This document shows, piece by piece, positions 9,071-18,752 of a DNA stretch of 64,000 bases. The DNA comes from Fortiea contorta PCC 7126 (GTDB lineage: Bacteria > Cyanobacteriota > Cyanobacteriia > Cyanobacteriales > Nostocaceae): assembly GCF_000332295.1 (NCBI RefSeq), contig NZ_KB235930.1, forward strand, positions 496,895 through 560,894. The letters are read 5' to 3'. The position numbers and the translations under genes are program-made. The notes under the pieces are model-generated. The model saw nothing but the letters and a program-made list of their open reading frames with translations, was not told the origin of the DNA and made no database searches. Position 1 is the stretch's first letter, and each line of letters starts with the position of its first letter.

Positions 9071-10485
9071 CTAGCCACCTCTGCCTTATTTGATCCTGGC
9101 AGGTTCGGACAAAAAAGTTCTGGTTTCCGCAGTGCGGGTGTAGAAATTGCCAAAAACATGAAGGTGCGACTACAGGTGATGGCGGTGAACATACTCACTG
9201 CTACGCCTAAAGCCAAGGTCAAGGCAAAGCCTTTGACTAAACCAGATCCTAGCCAGAACAAGGCAGCGCAGGCAATAACTGTGGTGACGTTACCGTCTAA
9301 AATACTAGAGAAGGCGCGATAAAACCCAGACTCTACGGAACGATATAAGGTTTTGCCTGCTTGCAGTTCTTCCCGTGTCCGTTCAAAAATCAGCACGTTA
9401 GCATCAACGGCCATACCGATACTGAGAATGAAGCCGGCGATTCCTGGTAATGTGAGCGTTACACTCAGTAATGCAAAGCTAGCCCATGTCAGTAAAGCGT
9501 AGACGAGGAGGGCAATATCAGCTATCAACCCTGGTAATCGATAGTAGACTACCATAAATATCAAGACTAAAATTAGACCACCGATACCAGCATAAATACT
9601 GCTTTGAATACTGTCTTTACCCAAGGTGGCGCCCACGGTGCGAATTTCCGCGATTTTTACAGGTACTGGTAATGCTCCACCTCGTAGCTGTACCCCTAAA
9701 TCGTTGGCTTCTTGGGCTGTAAATCTACCTGTAATCACAGCCCGACCACCAGTAATTCCTGTAGCTGCAAATTCCGGGGGTACGCTGGGAGCGCTCTTGA
9801 GTTCATTGTCTACGAAAATACCGATGCTGCGCCCAGTGCCGGCGAGGTTTTTGGTTAACCCTGCAAACAGTTCGCCACCCTTTTCATTGAAGCGTAGGCC
9901 GATATTCCAATTATTACTGCCTTGGGTAGGTTCACCGTAGGCATCTTGGAGAAATTGTCCTGTCAGTGGTGGGTTGGTGCTTTCAAATAAGTCGGCGATC
10001 GCTTCGTTATTTTTTTGTAACTCTTCTTGATTTTTCGCAATAACCGCTGTGTCCTCAGACTTCCTTAATTCTGCTTGCTTGGCTTTGAGTTCGTTTCTGG
10101 AAGCTTCAAAAGCACGTAGAGGAATTTCTGTATTCGGTTTTTGGGTGCGGAATTCTAATTGCGCTGTACCCCCTAACACCCGTTCTGCTTGCTGTGGATC
10201 GTTGACGCCTGGTAGTTGTACAAGAATTTTGTTGGTATTCTGTACTATTTGAATCACTGGCTCAGAAACGCCCAGGCCGTTAATCCGACCCTCCACGACT
10301 TTTTGCACAGCTTCCAATTCGCGTTGGGTGATTTGCTTGATTTCTGGTGTGGTTAACACCTCAATTGTGAGCTGTGTACCCCCCCGCAAATCTAGTCCCA
10401 GGGGTATGGGAATTGTGGCAATTACCGCAATGGCGGCGACTACCAGAACTAAAATCAAGGCTAATAGCGATCGCTGTCTTTGCAT
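9067..10485 (-). CDS. secD: Protein translocase subunit SecD
   Basis: Partner of SecF in the thylakoid and plasma-membrane Sec machinery. The 472-aa protein has TM1 ([19 protein letters not shown]), the [15 protein letters not shown] motif and the periplasmic P1 base and head. The head includes [20 protein letters not shown] near 250. Five C-terminal TM helices carry [16 protein letters not shown]. The open frame begins earlier at a TTG codon at 10500, but the ATG at 10485 ([10 protein letters not shown]) gives the normal family start. It is the first gene of secD-secF. Confidence 0.96.
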   Translation of the reverse strand: MQRQRSLLALILVLVVAAIAVIATIPIPLGLDLRGGTQLTIEVLTTPEIKQITQRELEAVQKVVEGRINGLGVSEPVIQIVQNTNKILVQLPGVNDPQQAERVLGGTAQLEFRTQKPNTEIPLRAFEASRNELKAKQAELRKSEDTAVIAKNQEELQKNNEAIADLFESTNPPLTGQFLQDAYGEPTQGSNNWNIGLRFNEKGGELFAGLTKNLAGTGRSIGIFVDNELKSAPSVPPEFAATGITGGRAVITGRFTAQEANDLGVQLRGGALPVPVKIAEIRTVGATLGKDSIQSSIYAGIGGLILVLIFMVVYYRLPGLIADIALLVYALLTWASFALLSVTLTLPGIAGFILSIGMAVDANVLIFERTREELQAGKTLYRSVESGFYRAFSSILDGNVTTVIACAALFWLGSGLVKGFALTLALGVAVSMFTAITCSRTFMFLAISTPALRKPELFCPNLPGSNKAEVAR

Positions 10486-10534
10486 ACCGTAAAAGAGCAA
10501 CTGACAAAGGCTATAATAGCGCTCTTTTCAAGAG

Positions 10535-10680
10535 TTATGATTGGGGTTTAATCACTGTTATTTTTACGGGTATTGGTAATGCGCCACCGCGTAGTTGCAC
10601 ACTGAGGTCATGAGCTTGTTGCGGTGTAAATTTACCTGTAATCACCGCTCTTTCACCGGTAATCCCTGTACCCGCGAATT
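10535..10680 (-). pseudogene. Fragment of a secD-like P1 head domain
   Basis: Read on the minus strand, this stretch encodes FAGTGITGERAVITGK through RGGALPIPVKITVI and then stops after KPQS. It matches 33 of 43 residues of the adjacent SecD P1 head (DNA about 9640-9772), with several substitutions. No start codon or preceding domain is present, and upstream in frame the similarity ends abruptly. It is best read as the 3' remnant of a second gene carrying a SecDF P1-head domain, or of an old partial duplication. An alternative is a tiny unannotated gene with a non-ATG start. Confidence 0.7.
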
Positions 10681-10724
10681 TTGAGCTTTTGATAATTTTT
10701 AGACGACAACATGTTGCCAGCTAT

Positions 10725-10759
10725 TAATTACCCATGGCATGTATAGTAATTACATGGCA
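10725..10759 (+). promoter_or_regulatory. Direct repeat upstream of the AbrB-type gene (possible autoregulatory operator)
   Basis: TAATTACCCATGGCA at 10725 and TAATTACATGGCA at 10747 form a direct repeat about two helical turns apart, 15 bp before the AbrB-type start codon. Antitoxin-like AbrB proteins often repress their own promoter through such repeats. The role here is inferred from position only. Confidence 0.4.
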
Positions 10760-10773
10760 CTAAAATCGCTAGC

Positions 10774-11046
10774 ATGTCTGAATTACCCGCGTACGCAGAA
10801 GTTCATTTGGGTGCTCAAGGTCGCTTGGTGATTCCTGCACCTCTAAGGCGATCGCTTGGCTGGGAAACAGGTGATGTCGTGATTGTCCGCTTAGAAGCAG
10901 GGCGACTCGTTCTGGAAAAACCAGAACTGATTAAGCACAGGCTCAAGGCGCGTTTTTCACATTTACCAACAGGTGTCAGTTTAGCTGAAGATTTGTTAGC
11001 AGAACGCCGCCAAGAAGCCAAAAGAGAGAATTTCGTTAAAAACTGA
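10774..11046 (+). CDS. AbrB/MazE/SpoVT-type DNA-binding protein (VapB-like, unpaired)
   Basis: A 90-aa protein whose N-terminal 50 residues form a swapped-hairpin AbrB domain (VHLGAQGRLVIPAPLRRSLGWETGDVVIVRLEAGRLVLEK). A basic C-terminal helix follows (LLAERRQEAKREN). Such proteins are usually antitoxins encoded just upstream of a PIN-domain toxin. No PIN gene follows here: the next 104 bp are non-coding and pdhB comes next on the opposite strand. It may be an orphan antitoxin or a stand-alone regulator. A direct repeat in its promoter region could be its own operator. Confidence 0.8.
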   Translation: MSELPAYAEVHLGAQGRLVIPAPLRRSLGWETGDVVIVRLEAGRLVLEKPELIKHRLKARFSHLPTGVSLAEDLLAERRQEAKRENFVKN

Positions 11047-11150
11047 ATCAATTGCGATCGCTAATTGGCGACAAAATCGGTGAGGAATGAAGCATAGAAT
11101 CGATTAGAGTTAGCTTTCTTACCCATTCTCTATGCCCCATTCCCTATCCT

Positions 11151-12134
11151 TTAAACTCGTGAAGCTACCATTTTTTCTACAGCTTCGACGATTTGTTCTG
11201 GCTGCACAATGGTCAACCGTTCTAGATTACCGTTGTAAGGTGTGGGAATATCTTGAGAAGAGAGACGCAGCACCGGCGCATCTAATTCATCAAATAAGCG
11301 ATCGTTAATTGATGCAATGACTTCAGCGGCAATTCCCCCAGTCCGCATCGCTTCTTCTACAATAATGACGCGATGGGTTTTGCGGATAGATGCACCAATG
11401 GTTTCAAAATCTAAAGGTTTAAGTGAAATTAAATCAATCACTTCTGGGTCATAACCTGATTTTTCCAGAGTTTTCACCGCTTGCATTACATGATGTCGCA
11501 TTCTAGAGTAGGTCAGGATTGTGACATCTTTACCGCGACGCACAACCTCGGCTTTATCCAGAGGCAGTAAATATTCTTGTTCTGGTAAATCTTCTTTTAA
11601 GTTATAAAGCAAAACATGCTCAAAGAACAACACAGGATTGTCATCGCGGATGGCAGATTTCAGCAATCCTTTGGCATTGTACGCTGTAGAGCAAGCGACA
11701 ATCTTTAACCCAGGAACGGCTTGGAAGTATGTTTCTAACCGCTGCGAATGTTCCGCCCCTAGTTGGCGTCCCACACCCCCAGGCCCCCGAATCACCATAG
11801 GAATTTTAAAATTACCGCCGGAAGTGTAGCGCAGCATCCCCGCGTTGTTGGCTATTTGGTTAAAAGCCAGCAGCAAAAAGCCCATGTTCATTCCTTCAAT
11901 GATGGGTCTTAAGCCAGTCATAGCGGCGCCTACAGCCATACCAGTAAAGCTGTTTTCGGCAATTGGTGTATCTAAAATTCGCAGTTCACCATACTTTTTG
12001 TATAAATCTTTGGTGACTTTGTAGGAACCACCGTAGTGTCCCACGTCTTCACCAAGCACAAATACACTGGAATCACGGGCCATTTCTTCGTCAATGGCTT
12101 CCCGCAGGGCGTTGAAAAATAGAGTTTCTGCCAT
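11151..12134 (-). CDS. pdhB: Pyruvate dehydrogenase E1 component, beta subunit
   Basis: Beta subunit of the thiamine-diphosphate-dependent E1 that decarboxylates pyruvate and feeds the acetyl group to E2. The 327-aa length is typical. The N-terminal [18 protein letters not shown], the [17 protein letters not shown] segment with the ThDP-contacting Glu, and the C-terminal transketolase domain ([16 protein letters not shown], then [14 protein letters not shown]) are all clear. The alpha subunit is not adjacent, as is common in cyanobacteria where pdh genes are scattered. Confidence 0.96.
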   Translation of the reverse strand: MAETLFFNALREAIDEEMARDSSVFVLGEDVGHYGGSYKVTKDLYKKYGELRILDTPIAENSFTGMAVGAAMTGLRPIIEGMNMGFLLLAFNQIANNAGMLRYTSGGNFKIPMVIRGPGGVGRQLGAEHSQRLETYFQAVPGLKIVACSTAYNAKGLLKSAIRDDNPVLFFEHVLLYNLKEDLPEQEYLLPLDKAEVVRRGKDVTILTYSRMRHHVMQAVKTLEKSGYDPEVIDLISLKPLDFETIGASIRKTHRVIIVEEAMRTGGIAAEVIASINDRLFDELDAPVLRLSSQDIPTPYNGNLERLTIVQPEQIVEAVEKMVASRV

Positions 12135-12520
12135 TTAAACCTTTAGTTACGATTATTGTTTTAGAATCTTATCGCGCCACCGTGGCAAATACCGTGAGCG
12201 ATCGCACTACTTGAGATTAGGAATGGGGATTTGCTTTTTCCCTCGTCTGTGCCCTGATGCCCTATTGCTATTCTGCCGTGTAAAAGCCACTCTTTTTTAA
12301 AGAAACTGTGAACCATGATTTTGGTGACGGGGGGACGACGCACCAATCTCGCACTTGAGAGCAAACTCTCACTTAGGTAGATGAACAAAAATATTTACTT
12401 CATTGTCGCCTATCTACGCAAAAAAATCGCTTTCCTTTTTTGGGTAGAGGGAGCACCAGTGGTTGTGCCTTTAACATTTAAAGCAGTTTAGTGGCGACTA
12501 AAAATCGATCGGAGATATTC
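12135..12520. other. Non-coding spacer between divergent pdhB and the baeRF3-type gene
   Basis: About 386 bp that must hold both divergent promoters. A short inverted repeat (TTGAGAG...CTCTCA, about 12355-12372) and one HIP1 site are visible. No convincing gene was found. Confidence 0.5.
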
Positions 12521-13600
12521 ATGATTACTCGTCAAGATATCGAGCGGTTGCAATCTTTGAACCATGTGCCGGCACTCTCCATCCTGTTACCGACTCATCG
12601 GACATCACCCGATAACAAACAAGATCCGATTTTAGTGAAAAATTTAGTAGATGAGGCCACAACGCGTCTGGCTGCAGAATTTACTACTCGTGAGTTAGCA
12701 CCATTACGACAGCGACTTGAAACCCTCGTGAGTGAAATTGACTACCGCCACACACTCAATGGGTTGGCGCTATACATCAGTCATGACTTTGCCAAGCTTT
12801 ATTACCTACCTTTTCCTGTACCCGCGCGGGTTGTGATTGATCAAACCTTCGCCACACGAGATTTGGTTTATGGAATGCATCGGGCGTTGCGCTATTGGGT
12901 TTTGCTCTTAAGTCAGGGATCTACGCGCTTATTAGCGGGAACGGGAGAAACCCTGGAGGAAGTTGATGATGACAACTTTCCTATGCCAATGACCGGCCCT
13001 GGAGCCACGGCGCCGCTTCCCTACGACAGTGATTCTAGCTATCGAGACGACAGGTATCGGAGATTTTTTCAGCAAGTACACAGCGCATTGATGTTTTATC
13101 AACATCATAATGAATCACTACCATTGGTTGTGGGAGGTGTGGATAGACAAGTATCTTTCTTCCAAGAGGTTGCGCGTGATGCTCAAGCAATTGCAGGTAG
13201 TCTGAGTGGCAATTTTGACAGAGCGACGATTCATGACCTGACTCCTGGCGTGTGGTCAATTGTGCAGTCCGTTCGGGAGGCGCAACAAGTTGATGCGCTC
13301 CAGGCGTTGGATGCGGCGATGAGTGCTCAAGATGTGGTTTCTACGATTGGAGAAGCTTGGCGATTAGCACATGAAGGACGAGGTAAATTGCTTTTGGTCG
13401 AAAAAAACTACCATGAACCAGCAATCTTGACTGAAGACGGTAAGTTTGAGTTAGTGGCTCAACCGGGTGGTACGGAGGTAATCGATGATGCCGTTGATGA
13501 GATCATAGAAGTTGTCTTGGCTAAGGGAGGAAAGATTGCGATTGTTGACGATGAAGCCCTAGCCATTCATCAGCGCATTGCATTGACTTTGCGGTATTAA
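12521..13600 (+). CDS. baeRF3-type protein (archaeo-eukaryotic release factor-like, possible ribosome hibernation factor)
   Basis: A 359-aa protein resembling the bacterial eRF1-like baeRF3 family. The N-terminal region (ALSILLPTHRTSPDN) and the central RNase-H-like domain (LVVGGVDRQVSFFQEVA) fit the family. So does the C-terminal L7Ae-like domain (GRGKLLLVEKNYHEPAI, later GGKIAIVDDEAL). Some relatives bind ribosomes as hibernation factors, which makes a role in translation under stress plausible here. The frame opens at a GTG at 12491, but the ATG at 12521 is preceded by a good ribosome-binding site (GGAG at 12511) and gives the family start. It is monocistronic. Confidence 0.7.
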   Translation: MITRQDIERLQSLNHVPALSILLPTHRTSPDNKQDPILVKNLVDEATTRLAAEFTTRELAPLRQRLETLVSEIDYRHTLNGLALYISHDFAKLYYLPFPVPARVVIDQTFATRDLVYGMHRALRYWVLLLSQGSTRLLAGTGETLEEVDDDNFPMPMTGPGATAPLPYDSDSSYRDDRYRRFFQQVHSALMFYQHHNESLPLVVGGVDRQVSFFQEVARDAQAIAGSLSGNFDRATIHDLTPGVWSIVQSVREAQQVDALQALDAAMSAQDVVSTIGEAWRLAHEGRGKLLLVEKNYHEPAILTEDGKFELVAQPGGTEVIDDAVDEIIEVVLAKGGKIAIVDDEALAIHQRIALTLRY

Positions 13601-13699
13601 TGTCAAATTTTCATAGCGCAACACAAAATTTTGCTAGGTGACACCAAATCTTGATCCAGATGCGCCTAATCATTTTTGGCGATCAGGAATAATTTTGAA

Positions 13700-13822
13700 A
13701 AAATCTCTGCGTACCCACCGAAGTTCAGAGACGCTCGCGGACTCGCTACCGCTGCGCTAACGGCGGAAGCCGCCGCTCCGACTTCTCTCCGCGTTCAGCT
13801 TTGCGTAACTCTGCGTTGACAA
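13700..13822. repeat. Interspersed palindromic repeat
   Basis: The spacer contains a GC-rich, self-complementary segment (around GGCGGAAGCCGCCGCTCCG, 13762-13781). It is embedded in the phrase CTCTGCG...AACTCTGCGTT found between many Nostocales genes. It has no coding capacity. Confidence 0.5.
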
Positions 13823-13828
13823 TCAATA

Positions 13829-14107
13829 TTAAGATATAACTGTCTGAGTTATCTGATTTTCAGGAAAACGCTTTGGTCTTCCTGGTTTGCGTTTGTGCCT
13901 TTGATTAATTGATTTTTCGCTAGCTGTCGCCAATTCTTCCGGTGTACATTTAAACAATCGCAAAGCTTCTAAATATTTTTTTGGCGTCATCGTCGGTTCA
14001 GTACGCCCTGCTTCCCAATTGCGAACACTGGTTTCACTGATTGCAAGCCTGAAGGCTACCTCTGCACGGCTTAACTTGGCACGCTCTCTTAGGACTTGCA
14101 TATCCAT
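13829..14107 (-). CDS. XRE-family HTH regulator with AT-hook-like tail
   Basis: A 92-aa DNA-binding protein. Residues 4-60 form a Cro/C1-type helix-turn-helix (LSRAEVAFRLAISETSVRNWEAGRTEP). The C-terminal extension contains KRKPGRPKRF, with the Gly-Arg-Pro core of an AT-hook that could bind the minor groove of AT-rich DNA. It lies 186 bp downstream of a Dam-like methylase on the same strand, so it might control that gene as C-proteins do in restriction-modification systems. The intergenic distance argues against tight coupling. No restriction gene is seen. Confidence 0.8.
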   Translation of the reverse strand: MDMQVLRERAKLSRAEVAFRLAISETSVRNWEAGRTEPTMTPKKYLEALRLFKCTPEELATASEKSINQRHKRKPGRPKRFPENQITQTVIS

Positions 14108-14293
14108 ATTTCATGCTCCCTTAGCACAATTTAGAACGTGTTTATTTATCAAAAAAGTTATTAACTATGACTATTTTATCAGCGATCGCCTTTAACTCTC
14201 GCAAACTAAACCACACCTGATTTCTGTATAATTTGGGAGAAAATCTGCACTCTCGACTGCAAACATCTAACCCCAGACGGATGAAATTCTTTG

Positions 14294-15097
14294 TTAATAG
14301 TTCGTAATCAATAATTCTTTACCTTTAGCAGCACTACTTTGTTTGTAGTTATTCATGCCATACTGCAATTCCCACTGCCAAAGATGAGAGTCAGCAAAGT
14401 TTTCTCGAATTACCAAAGAATCATCATAAGTTATTAACCATTTGTGAGAGCATTTGTTCATTAATTCAGCAAATCTTTGATGTTCAAAAGATGTATGTAA
14501 ATCACCATCTTTACCGTATAATCTAGATTTTGTAGCAGCAAAGTAAGGAGGATCTAAAAATATCAATACATCATTTCCATCTACTTCTAGTAGTTCACTA
14601 TAATCTAAATTCGTAATCTTCACATCTGCTGTCAAAATTTTTTCTAATTTCTCCAGCCGTTCTATTGACGAATAAGTGAAGCGTTGCTGAAAAGCTTGCT
14701 CAGAAAAACCTCCAGATTCTACAGTCCCCGAAAAAGTAATTCTATTCAGCACAAAAAAGCGCACTGCTCTCTCAAAATCTGATAAACTGGTTGTATCTAA
14801 ATTTGTTAAATCCTGAAATAACAACCTACCATTTGTAGAATTATCTTTAATTCCACGAATTGCCTCCACTAGCTGAGGTAAACGGGATTGAGCACATTGC
14901 CAAAATAGAAACAATTCCCGATTTAAATCATTAATCCAGATTTTTAAATCCGGAAATATTTGCTTTAAATATATAAACACAGAACCGCCACCGACAAAAG
15001 GTTCTCGAAACTCCGAGAAACTATCTGGTAAACAAGCCGCTATTTGGTTAATTGCCCTAGACTTACCACCAGGATAACGTAGCGGACTCTTAATCAT
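14294..15097 (-). CDS. Dam-like (D12 class) DNA adenine N6-methyltransferase
   Basis: A 267-aa AdoMet-dependent DNA methylase. The D12 motifs are present in order: RYPGGKSRAI near residue 7, the AdoMet-binding FREPFVGGGSVF at 30-41, and catalytic DPPY at 182-185. A variable target-recognition region lies between. No endonuclease gene adjoins it, so it is probably a solitary methylase. Cyanobacteria carry conserved solitary methylases, one Dam-like for GATC, and GATC is the core of the HIP1 octamer that fills this window. The actual specificity cannot be read from sequence. Confidence 0.88.
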   Translation of the reverse strand: MIKSPLRYPGGKSRAINQIAACLPDSFSEFREPFVGGGSVFIYLKQIFPDLKIWINDLNRELFLFWQCAQSRLPQLVEAIRGIKDNSTNGRLLFQDLTNLDTTSLSDFERAVRFFVLNRITFSGTVESGGFSEQAFQQRFTYSSIERLEKLEKILTADVKITNLDYSELLEVDGNDVLIFLDPPYFAATKSRLYGKDGDLHTSFEHQRFAELMNKCSHKWLITYDDSLVIRENFADSHLWQWELQYGMNNYKQSSAAKGKELLITNY

Positions 15098-15119
15098 GAT
15101 TGCTCACAAAATTCAACAT

Positions 15120-15189
15120 AAATCTCACGCTCAAACGCCAAAAACACAAAGCAAAAACTCTGTTTTTGTTGCGCCTTTGCGTGAGATTT
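15120..15189. repeat. Inverted repeat between the methylase gene and hemB
   Basis: Perfect 11-base arms (AAATCTCACGC and its complement) at 15120-15130 and 15179-15189 enclose a second inverted pair (CAAAAAC...GTTTTTG). It looks like a member of an interspersed palindrome family and could also terminate hemB transcription. Confidence 0.6.
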
Positions 15190-15211
15190 TCGCACCCTTG
15201 AACACAGCAAT

Positions 15212-16192
15212 TTACCCTAACCAACGCGCCGCATCTTTAGCATGATAAGTCAAAATCAAATCAGCGCCAGCGCGTTTAAAACCAGTTAAAGTTTCCATCA
15301 CTACCCGTTGTTCATCAATCCAACCATTTAAAGCCGCAGCTTTAATCATTGAATACTCACCAGAAACATTGTATGCAGCAACAGGCAAATTACTCGCTTC
15401 CTTCACACGCCAAATAATATCCATATACGCCAAAGCCGGCTTGACCATTAGCATATCAGCGCCTTCTGCGATGTCGAGGTCAATTTCTTTAATGGCTTCG
15501 CGGGCGTTACCTGGATCCATTTGGTAAGTTCTTCTGTCGCCAAATTGCGGCGTTGAGTCGGCTGCGTCGCGGAAAGGCCCATAATAAGCTGAAGCATACT
15601 TAGCCGCATAAGACAAAATCGGTGTATCTTGGAATCCGGCTTCATCTAAACCTGTGCGAATTGCGTGTACAAAGCCATCCATCATCCCTGAAGGGGCGAT
15701 GATATCTGCACCTGCTTTCGCTTGAGAAACGGCTGTTTTCTTCAATAATTCTAGGGTGGGGTCATTTAAAACCCGTCCTGTTAAATCGCCAGTTTGCAGA
15801 TAACCACAATGACCATGACTGGTATATTCACACAAGCAGGTATCGGCGACGACAATCAAATCTGGTACTGCTGTTTTGACTGCAGTTGCTGCTTTTTGCA
15901 CAATACCGCAATCATGCCAAGCACCGGTAGCGTCAGTGTCTTTATCTTCCGGAATTCCAAAGAGAATAATTGCGGGAATTCCTAAGTCATAAACTTCTTT
16001 CGCTTCCTCGACAATTTTGTCTACCGAAAGCTGATAGACTCCAGGCATAGATTTAACTTCCTTAGCAATACCTTCACCCGGTACAGCAAACAGAGGGTAG
16101 ATTAAATCACTCGTTGAGAGAACAGTTTCCCGTACCATCCGGCGCAGTTGAGGATGAGTACGCAGACGGCGTGGGCGATGAGTTGGAAACAT
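15212..16192 (-). CDS. hemB: Delta-aminolevulinic acid dehydratase (porphobilinogen synthase)
   Basis: Condenses two 5-aminolevulinate molecules to porphobilinogen, the first common step of haem, chlorophyll and phycobilin synthesis. The 326-aa length is standard. The [14 protein letters not shown] segment (near 122-135) carries the Cys cluster of metal-dependent forms. The Schiff-base lysine sits in [15 protein letters not shown] near 250. The N-terminus ([20 protein letters not shown]) fits the cyanobacterial start. It appears to be transcribed alone. Confidence 0.97.
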   Translation of the reverse strand: MFPTHRPRRLRTHPQLRRMVRETVLSTSDLIYPLFAVPGEGIAKEVKSMPGVYQLSVDKIVEEAKEVYDLGIPAIILFGIPEDKDTDATGAWHDCGIVQKAATAVKTAVPDLIVVADTCLCEYTSHGHCGYLQTGDLTGRVLNDPTLELLKKTAVSQAKAGADIIAPSGMMDGFVHAIRTGLDEAGFQDTPILSYAAKYASAYYGPFRDAADSTPQFGDRRTYQMDPGNAREAIKEIDLDIAEGADMLMVKPALAYMDIIWRVKEASNLPVAAYNVSGEYSMIKAAALNGWIDEQRVVMETLTGFKRAGADLILTYHAKDAARWLG

Positions 16193-16507
16193 AAAGTTTT
16201 ATCAAGAATAACAACGCAAATGGACACAAGATAAAGCGTCACAAAAACTGGCTGAAACCGAGTTTTTGTCAGACAGACTACCAACAGTGCTTAACTGTCA
16301 TTTGCCCTACTGTTGATGAAGCTGTGGGGCAATTTTGTATTGTACAGCTTGGGTGACACCCATCTGACAGGCTGCGAACAAAACGAGTTTAAAAATTTTT
16401 GTAAATTGATTTGGTGATTAATTATTTGTGGGAGGTAAGGGGCGAAAGGTGAAGATTTATGTGTTATTTCTCCTTTTTGCCCCTATTCCCCATTCCCGAA
16501 ATGAAAA
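16193..16507. other. Spacer upstream of hemB
   Basis: This 315-bp stretch should contain the hemB promoter and the 3' end of the DUF4870 transcript, both genes being on the minus strand. It shows no recognisable gene, RNA or repeat. Confidence 0.4.
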
Positions 16508-16876
16508 TTAGAAAACTCGGAAAATGAATGGATAGCGAAAGGGTGTTTCTGGATTACGGAAAACGTGGGTTAAAGCCCAAATTGTCAGTCCCCAGTGCAA
16601 TATATATCCTAAACCTGCCAGCGGCCCTAGCAGCAATAGCGGTAATACTAACCAACCTAATAAGAAAAACAGTCCTCCCAGAATCGCGCCATAAAACCAA
16701 ACATTAAAGTGAAAATTAATTGATTCTTTGGCGTTTTCTTTGACAATAGGATCATCACTGGTAAACAGTATCGCTACGGGTAAGCCTACAGACACTAGGG
16801 TGGTGCTGAAAAAAATCGCTCCGTGAGCTAAAGCAGATAACAGCCTGCGTTTGTCGGGGTCGTATGTGTTGTACAT
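16508..16876 (-). CDS. DUF4870 (Tic20-like) membrane protein
   Basis: A 122-aa integral membrane protein. It begins with a short polar segment (MYNTYDPDKRRLLSALAHGAIFF), then shows about three hydrophobic helices (18-38, 60-95 as a hairpin, and the C-terminal ILHWGLTIWALTHVF). The pattern SALAHGAIF followed by NAKESINFHFNVW is characteristic of DUF4870, a family distantly resembling the plastid import subunit Tic20. Its function in bacteria is unknown. It stands alone, divergent from prfC. Confidence 0.8.
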   Translation of the reverse strand: MYNTYDPDKRRLLSALAHGAIFFSTTLVSVGLPVAILFTSDDPIVKENAKESINFHFNVWFYGAILGGLFFLLGWLVLPLLLLGPLAGLGYILHWGLTIWALTHVFRNPETPFRYPFIFRVF

Positions 16877-17009
16877 TTGGGTTGGCTCTTGCCTTCCATA
16901 GTTGGTGATATTACGACCCTATCACGCGCATCGTTGTCTTAAGATTAAAAGACTCCCTAGAGTCGCAAAAAATTAAGTTAAGTTAATTAAAAACCAGACA
17001 ATTACACTT

Positions 17010-18638
17010 ATGTCAACTGATCTACAGTCTGATTTGCATGAAGCGGTGGAACTGCGTCGCAATTTTGCGATTATTTCTCACCCTGATGCTGGGAAAACTA
17101 CGCTGACAGAAAAGCTACTACTTTACGGGGGCGCAATTCATGAAGCGGGGGCGGTGAAGGCGCGGCGAGCACAGCGTAAGGCTACTTCTGACTGGATGGC
17201 GATGGAACAACAACGGGGTATTTCTATCACTTCTACTGTATTACAATTTGCCTACGAAAATTGTCAGATTAATTTGTTAGATACTCCCGGACACCAAGAT
17301 TTCAGTGAAGATACTTACCGCACTTTAGCGGCAGCAGATAATGCGGTAATGTTAATTGATGTGGCTAAGGGTTTGGAACCACAAACTAGGAAGCTGTTTG
17401 AAGTGTGTAAAATGCGGGGAATTCCCATTTTCACATTTGTGAATAAGCTTGACCGTCCGGGAAGGGAACCTCTAGAGTTGTTGGATGAAATTGAGCAGGA
17501 GTTGGGATTACAGACTTATGCGGTGAATTGGCCGATTGGCATGGGCGATCGCTTTAAAGGTGTGTATGATCGTCATCAACAACAAATCCATCTGTTTGAA
17601 CGTAGCGCCCACGGTAGTCGAGAAGCCCGCGATACTATAGTCAATCTAGGTGATGCCAAAATTGAGGAACTTTTAGAACAAGATCTGTATCACCAACTGA
17701 AAAACGATATAGAACTATTAGAAGGGGTGGGAGAGGAACTAGATTTGGATTTAGTCCATCAAGGAAGAATGACGCCTGTGTTTTTTGGTAGCGCTATGAC
17801 CAACTTTGGGGTAGAGTTATTCCTCAAATATTTCCTTGATTACGCTTTGAAACCAGGTATACACAACAGCAGTGTGGGTGAACTTCCTCCTACTTATCCA
17901 GAGTTCTCAGGCTTTGTTTTCAAACTCCAGGCGAATATGGATCCTAAACACCGCGATCGCGTCGCCTTTGTCCGGGTCTGCACTGGTAAGTTTGAAAAGG
18001 ATATGACGGTTAATCATGCGCGGACTGGTAAGGTTGTCCGTTTGTCTCGTCCGCAAAAACTTTTCGCCCAAGAACGAGAATCGATTGATGTCGCTTATCC
18101 TGGCGATGTGATTGGTTTGAATAATCCTGGTGTTTTTGCGATTGGCGACACAATTTATACAGGTCAAAAGTTGGAATATGAGGGAATTCCTTATTTTTCA
18201 CCAGAACTGTTTGCAATTCTCAGAAACCCCAACCCCTCGAAATTTAAGCAATTTCAAAAGGGAATCTCCGAATTGCGGGAAGAGGGAGCTGTGCAAATTA
18301 TGTATTCTAATGATGAAGCCAAGCGCGACCCAATTTTGGCTGCGGTGGGTCAGTTGCAATTTGAGGTGGTACAGTTTCGCCTGCAAAATGAGTATGGCGT
18401 CGAAACCTTATTAGAAGTTTTACCTTATAGCGTCGCCCGTTGGGTGGAAGGTGGTTGGGAAGCTTTGAATCAGGTGGGACGTATATTCAACACCACTACA
18501 GTTAAAGACAGTATGGGACGCCCGGTGTTGTTATTCCGCAATGAATGGAATTGTCAACGGTTAGAAGGCGATCATCCAAATTTAAAATTAAGTGCTACAG
18601 CTCCAGTATTTTCCGGTCAGCCACCAGTCACAGGATGA
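17010..18638 (+). CDS. prfC: Peptide chain release factor 3 (RF3 GTPase)
   Basis: GTPase that recycles RF1 and RF2 from the ribosome after termination. The 542-aa product has G1 [10 protein letters not shown] (near 24), the switch region [10 protein letters not shown]3 DTPGHQDF and G4 NKLD. The beta-barrel domain 2 and the RF3-specific C-terminal domain follow. The start ATG fits the family. The stop codon at 18636 lies inside a run of TGAAGTA-like heptamers (GGATGAAGTATGAATGATGA), so the repeat directly abuts the gene end. Confidence 0.96.
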   Translation: MSTDLQSDLHEAVELRRNFAIISHPDAGKTTLTEKLLLYGGAIHEAGAVKARRAQRKATSDWMAMEQQRGISITSTVLQFAYENCQINLLDTPGHQDFSEDTYRTLAAADNAVMLIDVAKGLEPQTRKLFEVCKMRGIPIFTFVNKLDRPGREPLELLDEIEQELGLQTYAVNWPIGMGDRFKGVYDRHQQQIHLFERSAHGSREARDTIVNLGDAKIEELLEQDLYHQLKNDIELLEGVGEELDLDLVHQGRMTPVFFGSAMTNFGVELFLKYFLDYALKPGIHNSSVGELPPTYPEFSGFVFKLQANMDPKHRDRVAFVRVCTGKFEKDMTVNHARTGKVVRLSRPQKLFAQERESIDVAYPGDVIGLNNPGVFAIGDTIYTGQKLEYEGIPYFSPELFAILRNPNPSKFKQFQKGISELREEGAVQIMYSNDEAKRDPILAAVGQLQFEVVQFRLQNEYGVETLLEVLPYSVARWVEGGWEALNQVGRIFNTTTVKDSMGRPVLLFRNEWNCQRLEGDHPNLKLSATAPVFSGQPPVTG

Positions 18639-18752
18639 AGTATGAATGATGAAGGATGAATTATGAAAATTTAGTTTTGCAAGTCATTGACTTTCAAAAT
18701 TCAACCTTCATCACTGACTAAGTTATGAACAGATGGGAGTGCTGATATTCGT

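Noticed and set aside
12161-12388. 75-codon ORF upstream of pdhB
   Set aside because: It has no ribosome-binding site or protein-like features, and it lies where the divergent promoters must be.
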